In this document: positions 7,438 to 19,032 of the stretch, piece after piece
How the letters are laid out: each line of letters opens with the position of its first letter
Numbering within the stretch: the first letter of the stretch is position 1
Origin: Enterobacter vonholyi
GTDB lineage: Bacteria > Pseudomonadota > Gammaproteobacteria > Enterobacterales > Enterobacteriaceae
Direction of reading: 5' to 3'
Assembly (NCBI RefSeq): GCF_008364555.1
Contig: NZ_VTUC01000004.1
Span: 124,001 to 188,000, forward strand
Length of the DNA stretch: 64,000 nt
Notes under the pieces: generated by a model
Told to the model about the DNA's origin: nothing
What the model saw: the letters and a program-made list of their open reading frames with translations, nothing else
Databases searched by the model: none
Made by a program: the position numbers and the translations under genes

Positions 7438-8427
7438 ATGATGTCCTCTGTTACTACATCCGGGGCGCCGAAATCGAAATCGGCGCTGAGTTTTGGGCGT
7501 ATCTGGGATCAGTACGGCATGCTGGTCGTCTTTGCCGCGCTGTTCCTCGCCTGTGCTATTTTCGTCCCTAATTTTGCCACCTTCATTAATATGAAGGGGC
7601 TGGGGCTGGCTATTTCCATGTCCGGGATGGTGGCCTGCGGTATGCTGTTCTGTCTGGCCTCCGGCGATTTTGACCTGTCGGTGGCGTCGGTGATTGCCTG
7701 TGCGGGCGTCACGACGGCCGTGGTAATCAACATGACGGAGAGCCTGTGGATTGGCGTCCTGGCCGGACTGCTGCTCGGCGTCATCAGCGGTCTGGTGAAC
7801 GGTTTTGTTATCGCTCGCCTGAAGATTAACGCCCTGATAACCACGCTTGCGACAATGCAAATTGTCCGCGGGCTGGCCTATATCATCTCCGACGGTAAAG
7901 CCGTGGGGATTGAAGACGAGCGCTTCTTTACCCTGGGTTACGCCAACTGGCTGGGTCTGCCCGCGCCTATCTGGCTGACCGTGGCCTGCCTGATCCTGTT
8001 CGGCTTCCTGCTTAACCGGACCACCTTTGGCCGTAACACGCTGGCGATTGGCGGTAACGAAGAGGCCGCTCGTCTGGCAGGGGTGCCGGTGGTGCGAACC
8101 AAGATTATTATCTTTGTGCTCTCAGGGCTGGTTTCTGCCGCCGCGGGGATTATTCTGGCTTCGCGTATGACTAGCGGCCAGCCGATGACCTCTATCGGTT
8201 ATGAGCTGATCGTCATTTCAGCCTGCGTTTTAGGGGGCGTTTCCCTCAAGGGCGGCATCGGAAAAATCTCATATGTTGTGGCCGGTATCCTGATTTTAGG
8301 CACGGTGGAGAACGCCATGAACCTGCTGAATATTTCGCCGTTCTCTCAGTACGTGGTACGTGGCCTGATCCTGCTGGCAGCGGTGATTTTCGACCGTTAC
8401 AAGCAAAAAGCGAAGCGTACCGTGTAA
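7438..8427 (+). CDS. araH: L-arabinose importer permease AraH
   Basis: 329 residues, strongly hydrophobic, with about eight to ten membrane segments, belonging to the BPD_transp_2 (ribose/xylose/arabinose) permease family. The EAA-like loop GGNEEAARLAGVPV near residue 205 should contact AraG. It ends RYKQKAKRTV like E. coli AraH. Two adjacent ATGs (7438 and 7441) follow AAGGAG; either could be used. Last gene of araFGH. Confidence 0.96.
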   Translation: MMSSVTTSGAPKSKSALSFGRIWDQYGMLVVFAALFLACAIFVPNFATFINMKGLGLAISMSGMVACGMLFCLASGDFDLSVASVIACAGVTTAVVINMTESLWIGVLAGLLLGVISGLVNGFVIARLKINALITTLATMQIVRGLAYIISDGKAVGIEDERFFTLGYANWLGLPAPIWLTVACLILFGFLLNRTTFGRNTLAIGGNEEAARLAGVPVVRTKIIIFVLSGLVSAAAGIILASRMTSGQPMTSIGYELIVISACVLGGVSLKGGIGKISYVVAGILILGTVENAMNLLNISPFSQYVVRGLILLAAVIFDRYKQKAKRTV

Positions 8428-8476
8428 CCCTTTTCCCGTCTTTTATTGCTCAACTTATAACCATAGTTGACCCCTG

Positions 8477-8509
8477 AACCGCCCCGCCAGTAAAACTGGC
8501 GGGGCGGTT
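8477..8509 (+). terminator. Large hairpin at the end of araFGH
   Basis: A perfect 15-bp inverted repeat (AACCGCCCCGCCAGT and its complement) with a 3-base AAA loop, 50 bases past the araH stop. It is not followed by a T-run, so it may be a 3' exonuclease barrier as much as a terminator. Confidence 0.6.
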
Positions 8510-8535
8510 GTCAAATGGCGAGCCACGTCACACTG

Positions 8536-8544
8536 TCTATACTT
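8536..8544 (+). promoter_or_regulatory. Candidate sigma-S type -10 element of otsBA
   Basis: TCTATACTT fits the extended CTATACT element favoured by RpoS and lies about 60 bases before otsB. otsBA is RpoS-dependent in E. coli. Confidence 0.4.
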
Positions 8545-8584
8545 ACATGGCTATGAAAGAGGTAAAGGCGTTTACCTCTCGTAA

Positions 8585-10805
<2,221 letters not shown>

Positions 10806-10809
10806 TTTT

Positions 10810-10839
10810 CCGCTGGGGGGTTAATTACCCCCCAAGCGG
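10810..10839. terminator. Hairpin between otsA and uspC
   Basis: CCGCT-GGGGGG pairs with CCCCCC-A-AGCGG around TTAATTA. It overlaps the last codons of uspC and follows the otsA stop by a few bases. T-run is missing on both strands. Confidence 0.4.
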
Positions 10840-11250
10840 CACTAACAGCACATCGACCTGGCTTGATGCGACAATAGATTTCGCAGCGCAGGCTGCGCGC
10901 GAAAAAAAGCTGTGGTTATGATTCCCGCAAATCACTAAATCAATATTTTGTTTGCGACACATGTCGAGAATATGGGCGTTAAGCTCCCCGGTCGCAATAA
11001 TTGTCTCATAAATCGGATATTGTGCTTTTTCCACTAATTCACGCATAAATTGCTGCGTTTCTTCCTGAAGAACCTCACGAATATCCTCCAGCATGGGGGC
11101 GGCCAGCTGATTATACATCTCAGGCTCTGCGGCCAGTGTAACAAGGCTGATGCGGGCATTGTGGGGCCTGGCAATGGAAACGGCTCTGGCGACGAGTTGA
11201 TGACTTTCGGGGGAAACTGCTACGGAAACAAGAAGATGGGAGTAACTCAT
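10825..11250 (-). CDS. uspC: Universal stress protein UspC
   Basis: 141 residues, UspA superfamily, cytoplasmic. The N-terminus MSYSHLLVSVAV and the C-terminal CGNHNHSFFSR...SIVASSQVDVLLVPL match E. coli UspC. The protein family is induced by starvation and DNA damage; UspC of E. coli also influences motility and scaffolds KdpD/KdpE signalling. The ATG at 11250 follows GGAG. It is next to flhDC, as in E. coli, on the opposite strand, and it converges with otsA. Confidence 0.93.
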   Translation of the reverse strand: MSYSHLLVSVAVSPESHQLVARAVSIARPHNARISLVTLAAEPEMYNQLAAPMLEDIREVLQEETQQFMRELVEKAQYPIYETIIATGELNAHILDMCRKQNIDLVICGNHNHSFFSRAACAAKSIVASSQVDVLLVPLGG

Positions 11251-11755
11251 GGCGCACTCCTTAGATGTCTGAAAGACAGCGTTTAACCACCTTTACCGCG
11301 AAATCTCCACTTCTGCAAGAGCTGAATACGACATTAGTGTGAAGCTTATCATAATTATTCATTAATTATTCTTATAAGAAGAATAACTGAAAAATGTGTC
11401 TAAATGAAAAAAATTAACAACTTAACGTAAATCACACAAATTCGCGCTTTCACTGTTAAATCGTTTTGATGCGTTACAAACTCATTTCGAATGATCACGT
11501 CCTGAAACATCTTTTTTGTACTTCCTGCATAACTATATGTTTTTTCACGGTAAGAAAAATGTTTACCGAAGAGGGGGTTGTTGTAAATGTTTCAGCGTGT
11601 CGCTTAAGGCAGGAAAAGCACGCTGTATGCCAGTTTGGATCACCCGTCTGCATGAGTATTCGTCAATTAAGAATACAAAACAGTACTGATTGGCGAAATA
11701 TTGAACAAATTACAAGTCATACTGATGGATTTATGGGTCATATTCACTTAAATTG

Positions 11756-11771
11756 TGTGACGCAGATCACA
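11756..11771. promoter_or_regulatory. CRP site of flhDC
   Basis: TGTGACGCAGATCACA, perfect TGTGA-N6-TCACA. Its centre (11763.5) is about 71.5 bases before the inferred start at 11835, the same spacing as the activating CRP site of E. coli flhDC. Confidence 0.88.
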
Positions 11772-11798
11772 TTTTTTTTAAATTTGAGGGTAGCTGGA

Positions 11799-11827
11799 TT
11801 GTATGTGGCAAAACTGACGAGTAGAGT
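11799..11827 (+). promoter_or_regulatory. flhDC promoter
   Basis: -35 TTGTAT (11799-11804) and -10 TAGAGT (11822-11827) are 17 bases apart. Flanking sequence is conserved with the E. coli flhDC promoter. Weak hexamers fit dependence on CRP and other activators. Confidence 0.65.
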
Positions 11828-11834
11828 TTGCGTC

Positions 11835-12044
11835 GAATTAGGAAAAATCTTAGTTATTTGTAAGAAATGATAAATCATGTAAGAGACGCATTCGCGGTTT
11901 CTCTCTTACGGTTTCAGTGAATACAAACCTAAATTCAACTATGCATTTAGCCTTTTCTTTTTTATACCGGGTGATTTCCCGGCGACATCACGGGGTGCGG
12001 TCTTTCCGCATAAAAATAATAGTTGGTTATTCGGGATGGGAACA
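11835..12044 (+). promoter_or_regulatory. flhDC 5' untranslated leader
   Basis: About 210 nt of leader. The segment from 11968 (ACCGGGTGATTTCCCGG, then CGACATCACGGGGTGCGG) is nearly the same as the E. coli leader, which binds CsrA (stabilising) and several Hfq-dependent sRNAs. Several GGA motifs are present, including GGGATGGGA at the start codon. Confidence 0.6.
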
Positions 12045-12395
12045 ATGCATACATCCGAGTTGCTAAAACATATCTATGACATCAATTTGTCGTATTTACT
12101 GCTCGCGCAGCGTTTGATTAGTCAGGACAAGGCGTCCGCGATGTTTCGTCTGGGTATTAACGAAGAAATGGCAACCATGCTGGGCGGCTTAACCCTCCCG
12201 CAGATGGTTAAACTGGCTGAAACGAATCAACTGGTTTGCCAGTTCCGTTTCGATGATTCACAGACAATAACGCGTCTGACGCAGGAGTCCCGTGTGGACG
12301 ATCTTCAACAGATCCATACCGGTATTCTTCTCTCCACTCGCTTGCTTAACGAAATCAGCCAGCCTGATGACGTAGCCCGTAAGAAAAGGGCCTAG
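12045..12395 (+). CDS. flhD: Flagellar master activator subunit FlhD
   Basis: 116 residues from ATG 12045, the length and [20 protein letters not shown] start of E. coli FlhD. An in-frame ATG at 12036 would add three residues, but GGGA at 12033-12036 is well spaced only for 12045. FlhD joins FlhC in a D4C2 complex that activates class 2 flagellar promoters with sigma-70. It is mainly helical with no DNA-binding motif of its own near the N-terminus. Two bases separate its stop codon from the flhC start. Confidence 0.96.
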   Translation: MHTSELLKHIYDINLSYLLLAQRLISQDKASAMFRLGINEEMATMLGGLTLPQMVKLAETNQLVCQFRFDDSQTITRLTQESRVDDLQQIHTGILLSTRLLNEISQPDDVARKKRA

Positions 12396-12397
12396 CA

Positions 12398-12976
12398 ATG
12401 AGCGAGAAAAGCATTGTTCAGGAAGCGCGTGACATACAGTTGGCCATGGAGCTGATTACACTGGGTGCTCGTTTACAAATGCTGGAAAGCGAGACTCAGC
12501 TGAGCCGTGGTCGTCTCATCAAACTGTACAAAGAGTTACGTGGTAGTCCCCCGCCGAAAGGCATGCTGCCGTTTTCTACCGACTGGTTTATGACGTGGGA
12601 GCAGAATATTCACGCTTCCATGTTCTGTAATGCCTGGCAGTATCTTCTCAAAACCGGTTTGTGTAGCGGCGTTGACGCCGTGATCAAAGCGTACAAACTT
12701 TACCTTGAACAATGCCCACAGCAGGAAGAAGGCCCTCTGCTGGCGCTGACCCGCGCATGGACGCTGGTGCGTTTTGTTGAGAGCGGAATGCTTGAGCTGT
12801 CGCGCTGCAACTGCTGCGATGGCAATTTTATTACCCATGCTCATCAACCTGCAGGCAGCTTCGCCTGTAGTTTATGTCAGCCTCCATCCCGCGCAGTAAA
12901 AAGACGTAAACTTTCCCGGGATGCTGCCGATATTATTCCACAACTGCTGGATGAACAGATCGAACAGGCTGTTTAA
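12398..12976 (+). CDS. flhC: Flagellar master activator subunit FlhC
   Basis: 192 residues, the length of E. coli FlhC. Four cysteines that bind zinc are visible in CNCCDGNF...FACSLCQPP (residues about 138-161). FlhC gives the FlhDC complex most of its DNA specificity. It is translationally close to flhD. The last 25 codons also carry a sigma-28 promoter that transcribes a MotR-like RNA. Confidence 0.97.
   Translation: MSEKSIVQEARDIQLAMELITLGARLQMLESETQLSRGRLIKLYKELRGSPPPKGMLPFSTDWFMTWEQNIHASMFCNAWQYLLKTGLCSGVDAVIKAYKLYLEQCPQQEEGPLLALTRAWTLVRFVESGMLELSRCNCCDGNFITHAHQPAGSFACSLCQPPSRAVKRRKLSRDAADIIPQLLDEQIEQAV
12907..12933 (+). promoter_or_regulatory. Sigma-28 (FliA) promoter inside flhC
   Basis: TAAA at 12907-12910, exactly 15 bases, then GCCGATAT at 12926-12933: only one base off the TAAA-N15-GCCGATAA consensus. 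In E. coli a FliA promoter within flhC drives motR and motAB-cheAW. Confidence 0.85.
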
Positions 12977-13033
12977 CCCGAACGTGTGGGAAAGATTCCA
13001 GCAGCGGTAAGCAATTACCGCTGCTTTTTTTTT
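12939..13033 (+). ncRNA. motR: MotR-like sRNA
   Basis: From the inferred start about 6 bases after the sigma-28 -10 box to the T-run is about 95 nt, similar to E. coli MotR, a FliA-dependent Hfq-bound sRNA arising from the flhC end and motA leader. Boundaries are inferred. E. coli MotR affects flagellin and ribosomal-protein gene expression; its role here is inferred. Confidence 0.6.
13001..13033 (+). terminator. Terminator between flhC and motA
   Basis: Perfect 10-bp stem GCAGCGGTAA / TTACCGCTGC with a GCAA loop followed by nine Ts. It ends flhDC and the MotR-like RNA, and motA transcription must read through it or start later. Confidence 0.92.
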
Positions 13034-13098
13034 CCCGCAATCGGTCAACGCTGCGAGCTGGACATCCTTGCCATAGTCACTAGCGGAAGGATGATGTC

Positions 13099-13986
13099 GT
13101 GCTTATCTTATTAGGTTACCTGGTAGTTCTCGGTACAGTTTTCGGCGGTTACATGATGACCGGCGGGCACCTTGGAGCACTCTATCAACCGGCTGAACTT
13201 ATTATCATCGGCGGCGCAGGGGTAGGGGCTTTTATCGTTGGTAACAACGGTAAATCGATCAAGGGCACGCTGAAAGCAATTCCGTTGCTGTTCCGTCGCT
13301 CGAAATACACCAAAAGCATGTATATGGATCTGCTGGCACTGCTCTATCGCCTGATGGCGAAGTCACGTCAACAGGGCATGTTCTCGCTTGAACGGGATAT
13401 CGAAAACCCGAAAGAGAGCGAAATATTTGCCAGCTATCCGCGTATTCTTGCTGACGCGATGATGCTGGATTTCATCGTCGACTATCTGCGACTGATCATC
13501 AGCGGCAACATGAATACCTTCGAAATCGAAGCGCTGATGGACGAAGAGATCGAAACCCACGAAAGCGAATCAGAAGTTCCGGCCAATAGCCTGGCGCTGG
13601 TGGGCGACTCGCTTCCGGCATTCGGTATCGTTGCAGCGGTGATGGGGGTGGTTCACGCCCTGGCCTCGGCAGACCGTCCGGCAGCCGAGCTCGGTGCGCT
13701 GATTGCCCACGCGATGGTGGGAACCTTCCTCGGTATTTTGCTGGCGTACGGCTTCATCTCTCCGCTGGCAAGCGTTCTGCGCCAGAAGAGCGCCGAAACC
13801 ACCAAAATGATGCAGTGCGTGAAGATTACGCTGCTCTCTAACCTCAACGGTTATGCGCCACCGATCGCGGTTGAGTTTGGCCGTAAAACGCTTTACTCCA
13901 GCGAGCGTCCGTCGTTTATCGAGCTTGAAGAACACGTGCGTGCGGTGAAAAACCCAAACCAACAGACGACAACTGAGGACGCATGA
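13099..13986 (+). CDS. motA: Flagellar motor stator protein MotA
   Basis: 295 residues, E. coli length, starting with GTG 13099 after GGAAGGATGATG. Four membrane segments (about 2-20, 35-50, 170-190, 200-222) and a large cytoplasmic loop between the second and third containing [19 protein letters not shown], the region with the charged residues that contact FliG. Pro173-type [11 protein letters not shown] is present. With MotB it forms the proton-conducting stator. It overlaps motB by 4 bases (ATGA). Confidence 0.97.
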   Translation: MLILLGYLVVLGTVFGGYMMTGGHLGALYQPAELIIIGGAGVGAFIVGNNGKSIKGTLKAIPLLFRRSKYTKSMYMDLLALLYRLMAKSRQQGMFSLERDIENPKESEIFASYPRILADAMMLDFIVDYLRLIISGNMNTFEIEALMDEEIETHESESEVPANSLALVGDSLPAFGIVAAVMGVVHALASADRPAAELGALIAHAMVGTFLGILLAYGFISPLASVLRQKSAETTKMMQCVKITLLSNLNGYAPPIAVEFGRKTLYSSERPSFIELEEHVRAVKNPNQQTTTEDA

Positions 13987-14912
13987 AAAACCAGTCCCAT
14001 CCGATCGTCATCGTAAAAAAACGCAAGCACAAGGGCGGCGGGCATGGCGCACACGGCTCGTGGAAAATTGCGTACGCCGACTTTATGACGGCAATGATGG
14101 CGTTCTTTCTGGTGATGTGGCTGATCTCCATCTCCAGCCCAAAAGAACTGATCCAGATTGCAGAATATTTCCGTACGCCGCTGGCAACGGCAGTAGCCGG
14201 CGGGCCGCGTATTTCTAACAGCGATAGCCCGATCCCGGGCGGCGGCGATGATTACACCCAGCAGAAGGGTGAGGTGAAAAAAGAGCCGAACATCGACGAG
14301 CTGAAAAGAAAGATGGAACAGGCGCGTCTGAAGAAACTGCGTGGCGATCTCGATCAGCTGATTGAAGCAGATCCGAAACTGCGCGCGCTGCGCCCGCATC
14401 TGAAGATCGACCTGGTGCAGGAAGGCCTGCGTATTCAGATTATCGACAGCCAGAACCGCCCAATGTTTAAAACCGGGAGTGCGGAAGTCGAACCGTATAT
14501 GCGCGACATTCTGCGTGCCATTGCACCGGTGCTGAACGGCATTCCTAACCGAATCAGCCTGTCAGGACACACGGATGATTTCCCGTACGCCAGTGGGGAG
14601 AAGGGATACAGCAACTGGGAGCTTTCTGCCGATCGTGCCAACGCCTCGCGTCGCGAGCTGGTGGTAGGTGGGCTTGATGATGGCAAGGTACTGCGCGTAG
14701 TCGGCATGGCCGCAACCATGCGCGTTTCCGACCGCGGGCCGGATGATGCCATCAACCGTCGTATCAGTCTTTTAGTGCTGAACCAGCAGGCGGAGCAGGC
14801 CATCCTGCATGAAAACGCCGAAAGTCAGAATGAGTCACTGGACGATTTAAAACAGCCTGGGGCCGTTCCTTCGGCTGCCGTTCCAACATCGCCACCAGCC
14901 AATCCGAGGTGA
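13983..14912 (+). CDS. motB: Flagellar motor stator protein MotB
   Basis: 309 residues. A single membrane helix follows [21 protein letters not shown]; the proton-binding aspartate is D33 here (D32 in E. coli, one residue inserted before). A plug/linker region and then an OmpA-like peptidoglycan-binding domain (about 145-270) with [12 protein letters not shown] and [17 protein letters not shown] anchor the stator to the cell wall. The C-terminus is Pro/Ala-rich. Part of the motAB-cheAW operon; its start overlaps motA. Confidence 0.97.
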   Translation: MKNQSHPIVIVKKRKHKGGGHGAHGSWKIAYADFMTAMMAFFLVMWLISISSPKELIQIAEYFRTPLATAVAGGPRISNSDSPIPGGGDDYTQQKGEVKKEPNIDELKRKMEQARLKKLRGDLDQLIEADPKLRALRPHLKIDLVQEGLRIQIIDSQNRPMFKTGSAEVEPYMRDILRAIAPVLNGIPNRISLSGHTDDFPYASGEKGYSNWELSADRANASRRELVVGGLDDGKVLRVVGMAATMRVSDRGPDDAINRRISLLVLNQQAEQAILHENAESQNESLDDLKQPGAVPSAAVPTSPPANPR

Positions 14913-14916
14913 TAGC

Positions 14917-16956
14917 GTGAGCATGGATATTAGCGATTTTTACCAGACATTCTTTGATGAAGCCGACGAATTGTTGGCCGATATGGAGCAACACTTGCTC
15001 GATTTGGTGCCCGAAGCACCGGACTCCGAGCAGCTCAATGCCATCTTCCGTGCGGCGCACTCTATTAAAGGCGGAGCCGGAACGTTTGGATTTACCATCC
15101 TGCAGGAAACGACCCATTTAATGGAAAACCTGCTTGATGAAGCGCGACGCGGTGAGATGCAGCTCAATACCGACATTATCAACCTGTTTTTGGAAACCAA
15201 AGATATTATGCAGGAACAGCTCGACGCCTATAAAAGTTCGGCAGAGCCTGATGCCGCCAGCTTTGAATATATCTGCAATGCGCTGCGCCAGCTCGCCCTG
15301 GAAGTAAAAGGTGAGGTCGCTGCAGCCGTTGTCCCTGCGGCGAAACTGAGCGTTGTCGATGCGGTTGCTGTCGATGAGGCCGCGCCAGCCGCTGCACAGG
15401 CGGGGAAACTGCGCGGTGTGCTGTCACGCCTCAAAGAGAATGAAGTTAACCTGCTGGAAGAAGAGCTGGGCAACCTGGCGAAGTTAAGCAACGTGGTAAA
15501 AGGCAAAGACAGCCTGGCCGCGACGCTTGATGACGGTATTGGCCAGGACGATATCGTAGCGGTGTTGTGCTTCGTGATTGAAGCTGACCAGATTGCCTTC
15601 GAAACCGAAACTGCTGCGGTTGACGCCCCTGCCGCTGCGGAAGAGGTGGCTGTTGTGGCTCAGGCTGCCGCACCGGCTGTGGCACCTGCGGCCCCGGCGC
15701 TGAAGGCCGTACCAAAAGAGGCTGCGGCACCAGGTGGACGTGGTGAGAAACCTGCCGCTCGCTCCAGCGAGTCAACCAGTATCCGCGTTGCCGTTGAGAA
15801 GGTTGACCAGCTGATTAACCTGGTTGGCGAACTGGTGATCACCCAGTCGATGCTGGCGCAACGTTCTAACGAACTGGATCCGGTCACGCACGGCGACCTG
15901 ATTACCAGCATGGGTCAGCTGCAGCGTAACGCCCGCGACCTGCAGGAATCGGTCATGTCCATCCGTATGATGCCGATGGAATATGTCTTCAGCCGCTTCC
16001 CGCGTCTGGTCCGCGATCTTGCCAGCAAGCTGAACAAACAAATTGAACTGACCCTGATGGGCAGCTCAACCGAACTGGATAAGAGCCTGATCGAGCGCAT
16101 TATTGACCCTTTAACGCACCTGGTGCGTAACAGCCTCGACCACGGGATCGAACTGCCGGAAAACCGCATTGCCGCCGGTAAATCCCCGGTCGGCAACCTG
16201 ATCCTCTCTGCGGAACACCAGGGCGGAAACATCTGCATCGAAGTGACCGACGACGGCGCGGGTCTTAACCGCGAGCGCATCCTGGCAAAAGCGATTTCGC
16301 AGGGGATGGCGGTCAATGAAAACATGACCGACGAAGAAGTGGGCATGCTGATCTTCGCGCCGGGCTTCTCTACCGCGGAGCAGGTGACCGACGTCTCCGG
16401 ACGCGGTGTTGGCATGGACGTGGTGAAACGTAACATCCAGGAGATGGGCGGCCACGTTGAGATCCAGTCTAAACAGGGTTCCGGCACCACCATTCGCATC
16501 CTACTGCCGCTGACGCTGGCGATCCTCGACGGCATGTCCGTCAAAGTGGCGGACGAAGTCTTTATCCTGCCGCTGAACGCCGTGATGGAATCCCTGCAGC
16601 CGCGTGAAGAAGATCTGCATCCGCTGGCGGGCGGCGAGCGCGTCCTCGAAGTGCGCGGTGAGTACCTGCCGCTGGTGGAACTGTGGAAAGTGTTCGAAGT
16701 GGACGGGGCGAAGACCGAGGCCACGCAGGGCATCGTTGTGATCCTGCAAAGCGCGGGCCGCCGCTACGCGCTGCTGGTCGATCAGCTGATTGGTCAACAC
16801 CAGGTGGTGGTGAAGAACCTCGAAAGCAACTACCGCAAAGTGCCGGGTATTTCTGCCGCCACCATTCTGGGTGATGGTAGCGTGGCGCTGATCGTCGACG
16901 TGTCGGCGCTTCAGGGATTAAATCGTGAACAACGTGTGGCGTACACAGCCGCCTGA
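14917..16956 (+). CDS. cheA: Chemotaxis histidine kinase CheA
   Basis: 679 residues, about 25 longer than E. coli CheA (654). Domains: P1 Hpt with phosphorylated H48 (AAHSIKGG), P2 CheY/CheB-binding (about 160-230), P3 dimerisation (from about 284), P4 ATP-binding kinase with [10 protein letters not shown] near 400, DDGAGL and GRGVGMDVV boxes, and P5 CheW-like C-terminus. The extra length lies in the Ala/Pro/Val-rich linkers flanking P2. It phosphorylates CheY and CheB under receptor control. GTG start at 14917, four bases after motB. The short CheA form may start internally near residue 98, as in E. coli. Confidence 0.97.
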   Translation: MSMDISDFYQTFFDEADELLADMEQHLLDLVPEAPDSEQLNAIFRAAHSIKGGAGTFGFTILQETTHLMENLLDEARRGEMQLNTDIINLFLETKDIMQEQLDAYKSSAEPDAASFEYICNALRQLALEVKGEVAAAVVPAAKLSVVDAVAVDEAAPAAAQAGKLRGVLSRLKENEVNLLEEELGNLAKLSNVVKGKDSLAATLDDGIGQDDIVAVLCFVIEADQIAFETETAAVDAPAAAEEVAVVAQAAAPAVAPAAPALKAVPKEAAAPGGRGEKPAARSSESTSIRVAVEKVDQLINLVGELVITQSMLAQRSNELDPVTHGDLITSMGQLQRNARDLQESVMSIRMMPMEYVFSRFPRLVRDLASKLNKQIELTLMGSSTELDKSLIERIIDPLTHLVRNSLDHGIELPENRIAAGKSPVGNLILSAEHQGGNICIEVTDDGAGLNRERILAKAISQGMAVNENMTDEEVGMLIFAPGFSTAEQVTDVSGRGVGMDVVKRNIQEMGGHVEIQSKQGSGTTIRILLPLTLAILDGMSVKVADEVFILPLNAVMESLQPREEDLHPLAGGERVLEVRGEYLPLVELWKVFEVDGAKTEATQGIVVILQSAGRRYALLVDQLIGQHQVVVKNLESNYRKVPGISAATILGDGSVALIVDVSALQGLNREQRVAYTAA

Positions 16957-16975
16957 TTAAGTAGAAGGTAATAAC

Positions 16976-17479
16976 ATGACCGGTATGAGTAATGTAACGA
17001 AACTGGCGGGCGAGCCATCAGGGCAGGAATTCCTGGTATTCACTTTAGGCGATGAGGAGTACGGCATCGATATCCTTAAAGTGCAGGAAATCCGTGGTTA
17101 CGACCAGGTTACCCGCATCGCTAATACGCCTGCGTTTATTAAAGGTGTCACCAACCTGCGTGGCGTCATTGTGCCAATCGTGGACCTGCGCGTGAAGTTC
17201 AGCCAGGGCGACGTTGACTACGACGACAACACCGTGGTGATCGTTCTGAATCTGGGGCAGCGCGTGGTAGGTATCGTGGTGGATGGCGTATCTGATGTGC
17301 TTTCCCTGACCTCTGACCAAATTCGTCCTGCACCGGAGTTTGCGGTCACGCTGTCGACCGAATATCTGACCGGACTGGGCGCGCTCGGCGAGCGTATGCT
17401 GATTCTGGTGAACATTGAGAAGCTGCTGAACAGCGATGAGATGGCGCTGCTGGACATCGCCGCGAGTCACGTCGCGTAA
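16976..17479 (+). CDS. cheW: Chemotaxis coupling protein CheW
   Basis: 167 residues, E. coli length, one SH3-like CheW domain ([47 protein letters not shown]). It links receptors to CheA P5 in the polar array. It follows cheA by 19 bases with AGAAGG before the ATG. It is the last gene before the terminator; in E. coli tar follows directly. Confidence 0.97.
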   Translation: MTGMSNVTKLAGEPSGQEFLVFTLGDEEYGIDILKVQEIRGYDQVTRIANTPAFIKGVTNLRGVIVPIVDLRVKFSQGDVDYDDNTVVIVLNLGQRVVGIVVDGVSDVLSLTSDQIRPAPEFAVTLSTEYLTGLGALGERMLILVNIEKLLNSDEMALLDIAASHVA

Positions 17480-17485
17480 GTAAAT

Positions 17486-17516
17486 GCAAAACGGCAACCG
17501 GGGTTGCCGTTTTTTG
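17486..17516 (+). terminator. Terminator of the motAB-cheAW operon
   Basis: Stem AAAACGGCAACC / GGTTGCCGTTTT with a two-base GG loop centre, then further Ts, starting 7 bases after the cheW stop. Confidence 0.9.
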
Positions 17517-17521
17517 TATTT

Positions 17522-17576
17522 GCTCCCTCACTCACAGGGTGAGGGCTGGGGTGAGGGCATCAGGCCTCACCCTTTT
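17522..17576. repeat. Short dispersed intergenic repeat (GTGAGGG type)
   Basis: CCCTCACTCACAGGGTGAGGG forms a hairpin and is followed by GGGGTGAGGGCATCAGGCC and CTCACCC. A related element is at 47380-47428. Such GTGAGGG units are scattered between convergent genes in Enterobacter and Klebsiella genomes. It lies exactly at the left border of the block that separates cheW from tar. Confidence 0.6.
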
Positions 17577-17583
17577 TTTCACC

Positions 17584-18849
17584 TTACGCTTCCTGCTTTA
17601 CCAGCTCAGCTTCAGCGTCCGCTTCCCGCGCACCTTCATTCTGCGACAGCATCGCGGTCGCAATACCATTCCCCAGTACGTTAATTGCGGAACGGCCCAT
17701 ATCCAGGAAGTGGTCGATCCCCATGAGGAGCAGAATACCCGCCACCGGAATATTAAAGCTCGGAATGGTTGCTGCCAGCACCACCAGGGAAGAACGCGGT
17801 ACGCCTGCAATCCCTTTCGACGCCAGCATCAGAGTCAGCATCAGCACCGTCACTTCAGAGAAGCTCAGGTGAATGTTGTATGCCTGCGCGATAAACATCG
17901 AGGCGAATGAGCAGTACACCATCGAACCCACCAGGTTGAAGGAGTAGCCAATCGGCAGAACGAAAGAGGCGATGTTGCGCGAGCAGCCAAAGCGCTCCAG
18001 CTGTTCCAGCGTTTTAGGGTAGGCGGCTTCAGAGCTGCTGGTGGTAAACGCCACCAGAACAGGGTCTTTCAGCATGCTGACCAGGCGAAACACCTCTTTT
18101 TTCAGCACCATGTAACCCACGGCCAGCAGCACCATGCAGGTAAGAAGAATGGCAACATAGTAGCCACCAATAAACGAGGCGTAGTTTAGCAGAATGCCCA
18201 GACCCTGCGTGGCAATGACGGAGGAAATCGCCGCGAAAATGGCCAGCGGCGCAACGTACATCACGTAACCTGTTACCTTCAGCATGATATGGGAAACCAC
18301 ATCCAGCGCGGCTACCAGCGGAGCGTTGAATTTCTGTCCCAGCGACGCGCCGCCGATGCCGAAGAACATCGAGAACACCACAATCTGCAGGATCTCATTG
18401 TTTGACATCGCCCCTGCGATACTGGTTGGAATGGTGTGCGACAGGAACGCTTTCAGCGTCATGCCTCCAACGGCCAGACCGGTATCTACCGCCTCGGTTG
18501 GGATCGTCAGGTTCAGACCGCTCCCCGGATGCTCCAGCGTGACGATAAACAGTCCGACCAGAATAGAAAGCACGGATGAACTGATAAACCACACCATCGC
18601 TTTACCGCCGACGCGGCCAATGGTGGAAGTTTCGCCCAGCTTCATAATGCCAACGGTGAGCGTACTAAAGACCAACGGTGCAATGACCATTTTGATCAGA
18701 CGGAGGAAAATATCGGTCAGAAGGGTAATATTATCCGACCAGGCTTTGATGGCATCCGCAGATGCATACTCATGAATTGCTGCCCCTGAAAGAATACCCG
18801 CCAGCATGAATATCACGATGAAGAGTGTGAGTTTGTTTGCACTTGCCAC
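17584..18849 (-). CDS. Dicarboxylate/amino acid:cation symporter (DAACS family, DctA/GltP-like)
   Basis: 421 residues from GTG 18849, which has AGAGGG 9 bases upstream; longer starts at 18888 or 18948 lack a good site. It has about eight membrane helices and two re-entrant loops; the serine-rich loop TTSSSEAAYPKT (about 269-280) is present. The NMDGT-type motif reads GYSFNLVGS: the usual aspartate is V307. The last helix reads DMGRSAINVLGN, with N where Na-coupled members have D, as in proton-coupled DctA. Expected substrates are C4-dicarboxylates or acidic amino acids, but the motif change makes this uncertain. It is absent from this position in E. coli and divergent from the pilus operon. 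Confidence 0.85.
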   Translation of the reverse strand: MASANKLTLFIVIFMLAGILSGAAIHEYASADAIKAWSDNITLLTDIFLRLIKMVIAPLVFSTLTVGIMKLGETSTIGRVGGKAMVWFISSSVLSILVGLFIVTLEHPGSGLNLTIPTEAVDTGLAVGGMTLKAFLSHTIPTSIAGAMSNNEILQIVVFSMFFGIGGASLGQKFNAPLVAALDVVSHIMLKVTGYVMYVAPLAIFAAISSVIATQGLGILLNYASFIGGYYVAILLTCMVLLAVGYMVLKKEVFRLVSMLKDPVLVAFTTSSSEAAYPKTLEQLERFGCSRNIASFVLPIGYSFNLVGSMVYCSFASMFIAQAYNIHLSFSEVTVLMLTLMLASKGIAGVPRSSLVVLAATIPSFNIPVAGILLLMGIDHFLDMGRSAINVLGNGIATAMLSQNEGAREADAEAELVKQEA

Positions 18850-19014
18850 GAAAAAAGACCCTCTATGCGCTTCAGATGTAGCCCGCATCGATACATATAA
18901 ATTTTTTATTACGACGCAGGAAATTATTCGGCACATAAATTGACGCAAAGTGTAGGGGGATACAACTCCTTTTTAAGTTTTATTAAATTTGTTGTTAATG
19001 TGCAGACGATATAT

Positions 19015-19030
19015 TGTGATCTCCGTCACA
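19015..19030. promoter_or_regulatory. CRP site between symporter and pilus operon
   Basis: TGTGATCTCCGTCACA is a perfect TGTGA-N6-TCACA. It could serve the symporter (173 bases from its start), the pilus operon, or both. Confidence 0.75.
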
Positions 19031-19032
19031 CT

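Larger units (their letters stand above)
11251..12044. other. flhDC control region, about 790 bases
   Basis: AT-rich regulatory DNA between divergent uspC and flhD. It contains a perfect CRP site, a promoter whose surroundings (GACGAGTAGAGTTTGCGTCG) match the E. coli flhDC promoter, and an approximately 210-nt leader. An ORF at 11466-11870 (134 codons) crosses the CRP site and promoter and is not credible as a gene. Confidence 0.75.

Noticed and set aside
11466-11870. 134-codon ORF upstream of flhD
   Set aside because: It spans the CRP site and promoter of flhDC, has no ribosome site or recognisable family, and is AT-rich like other control DNA.
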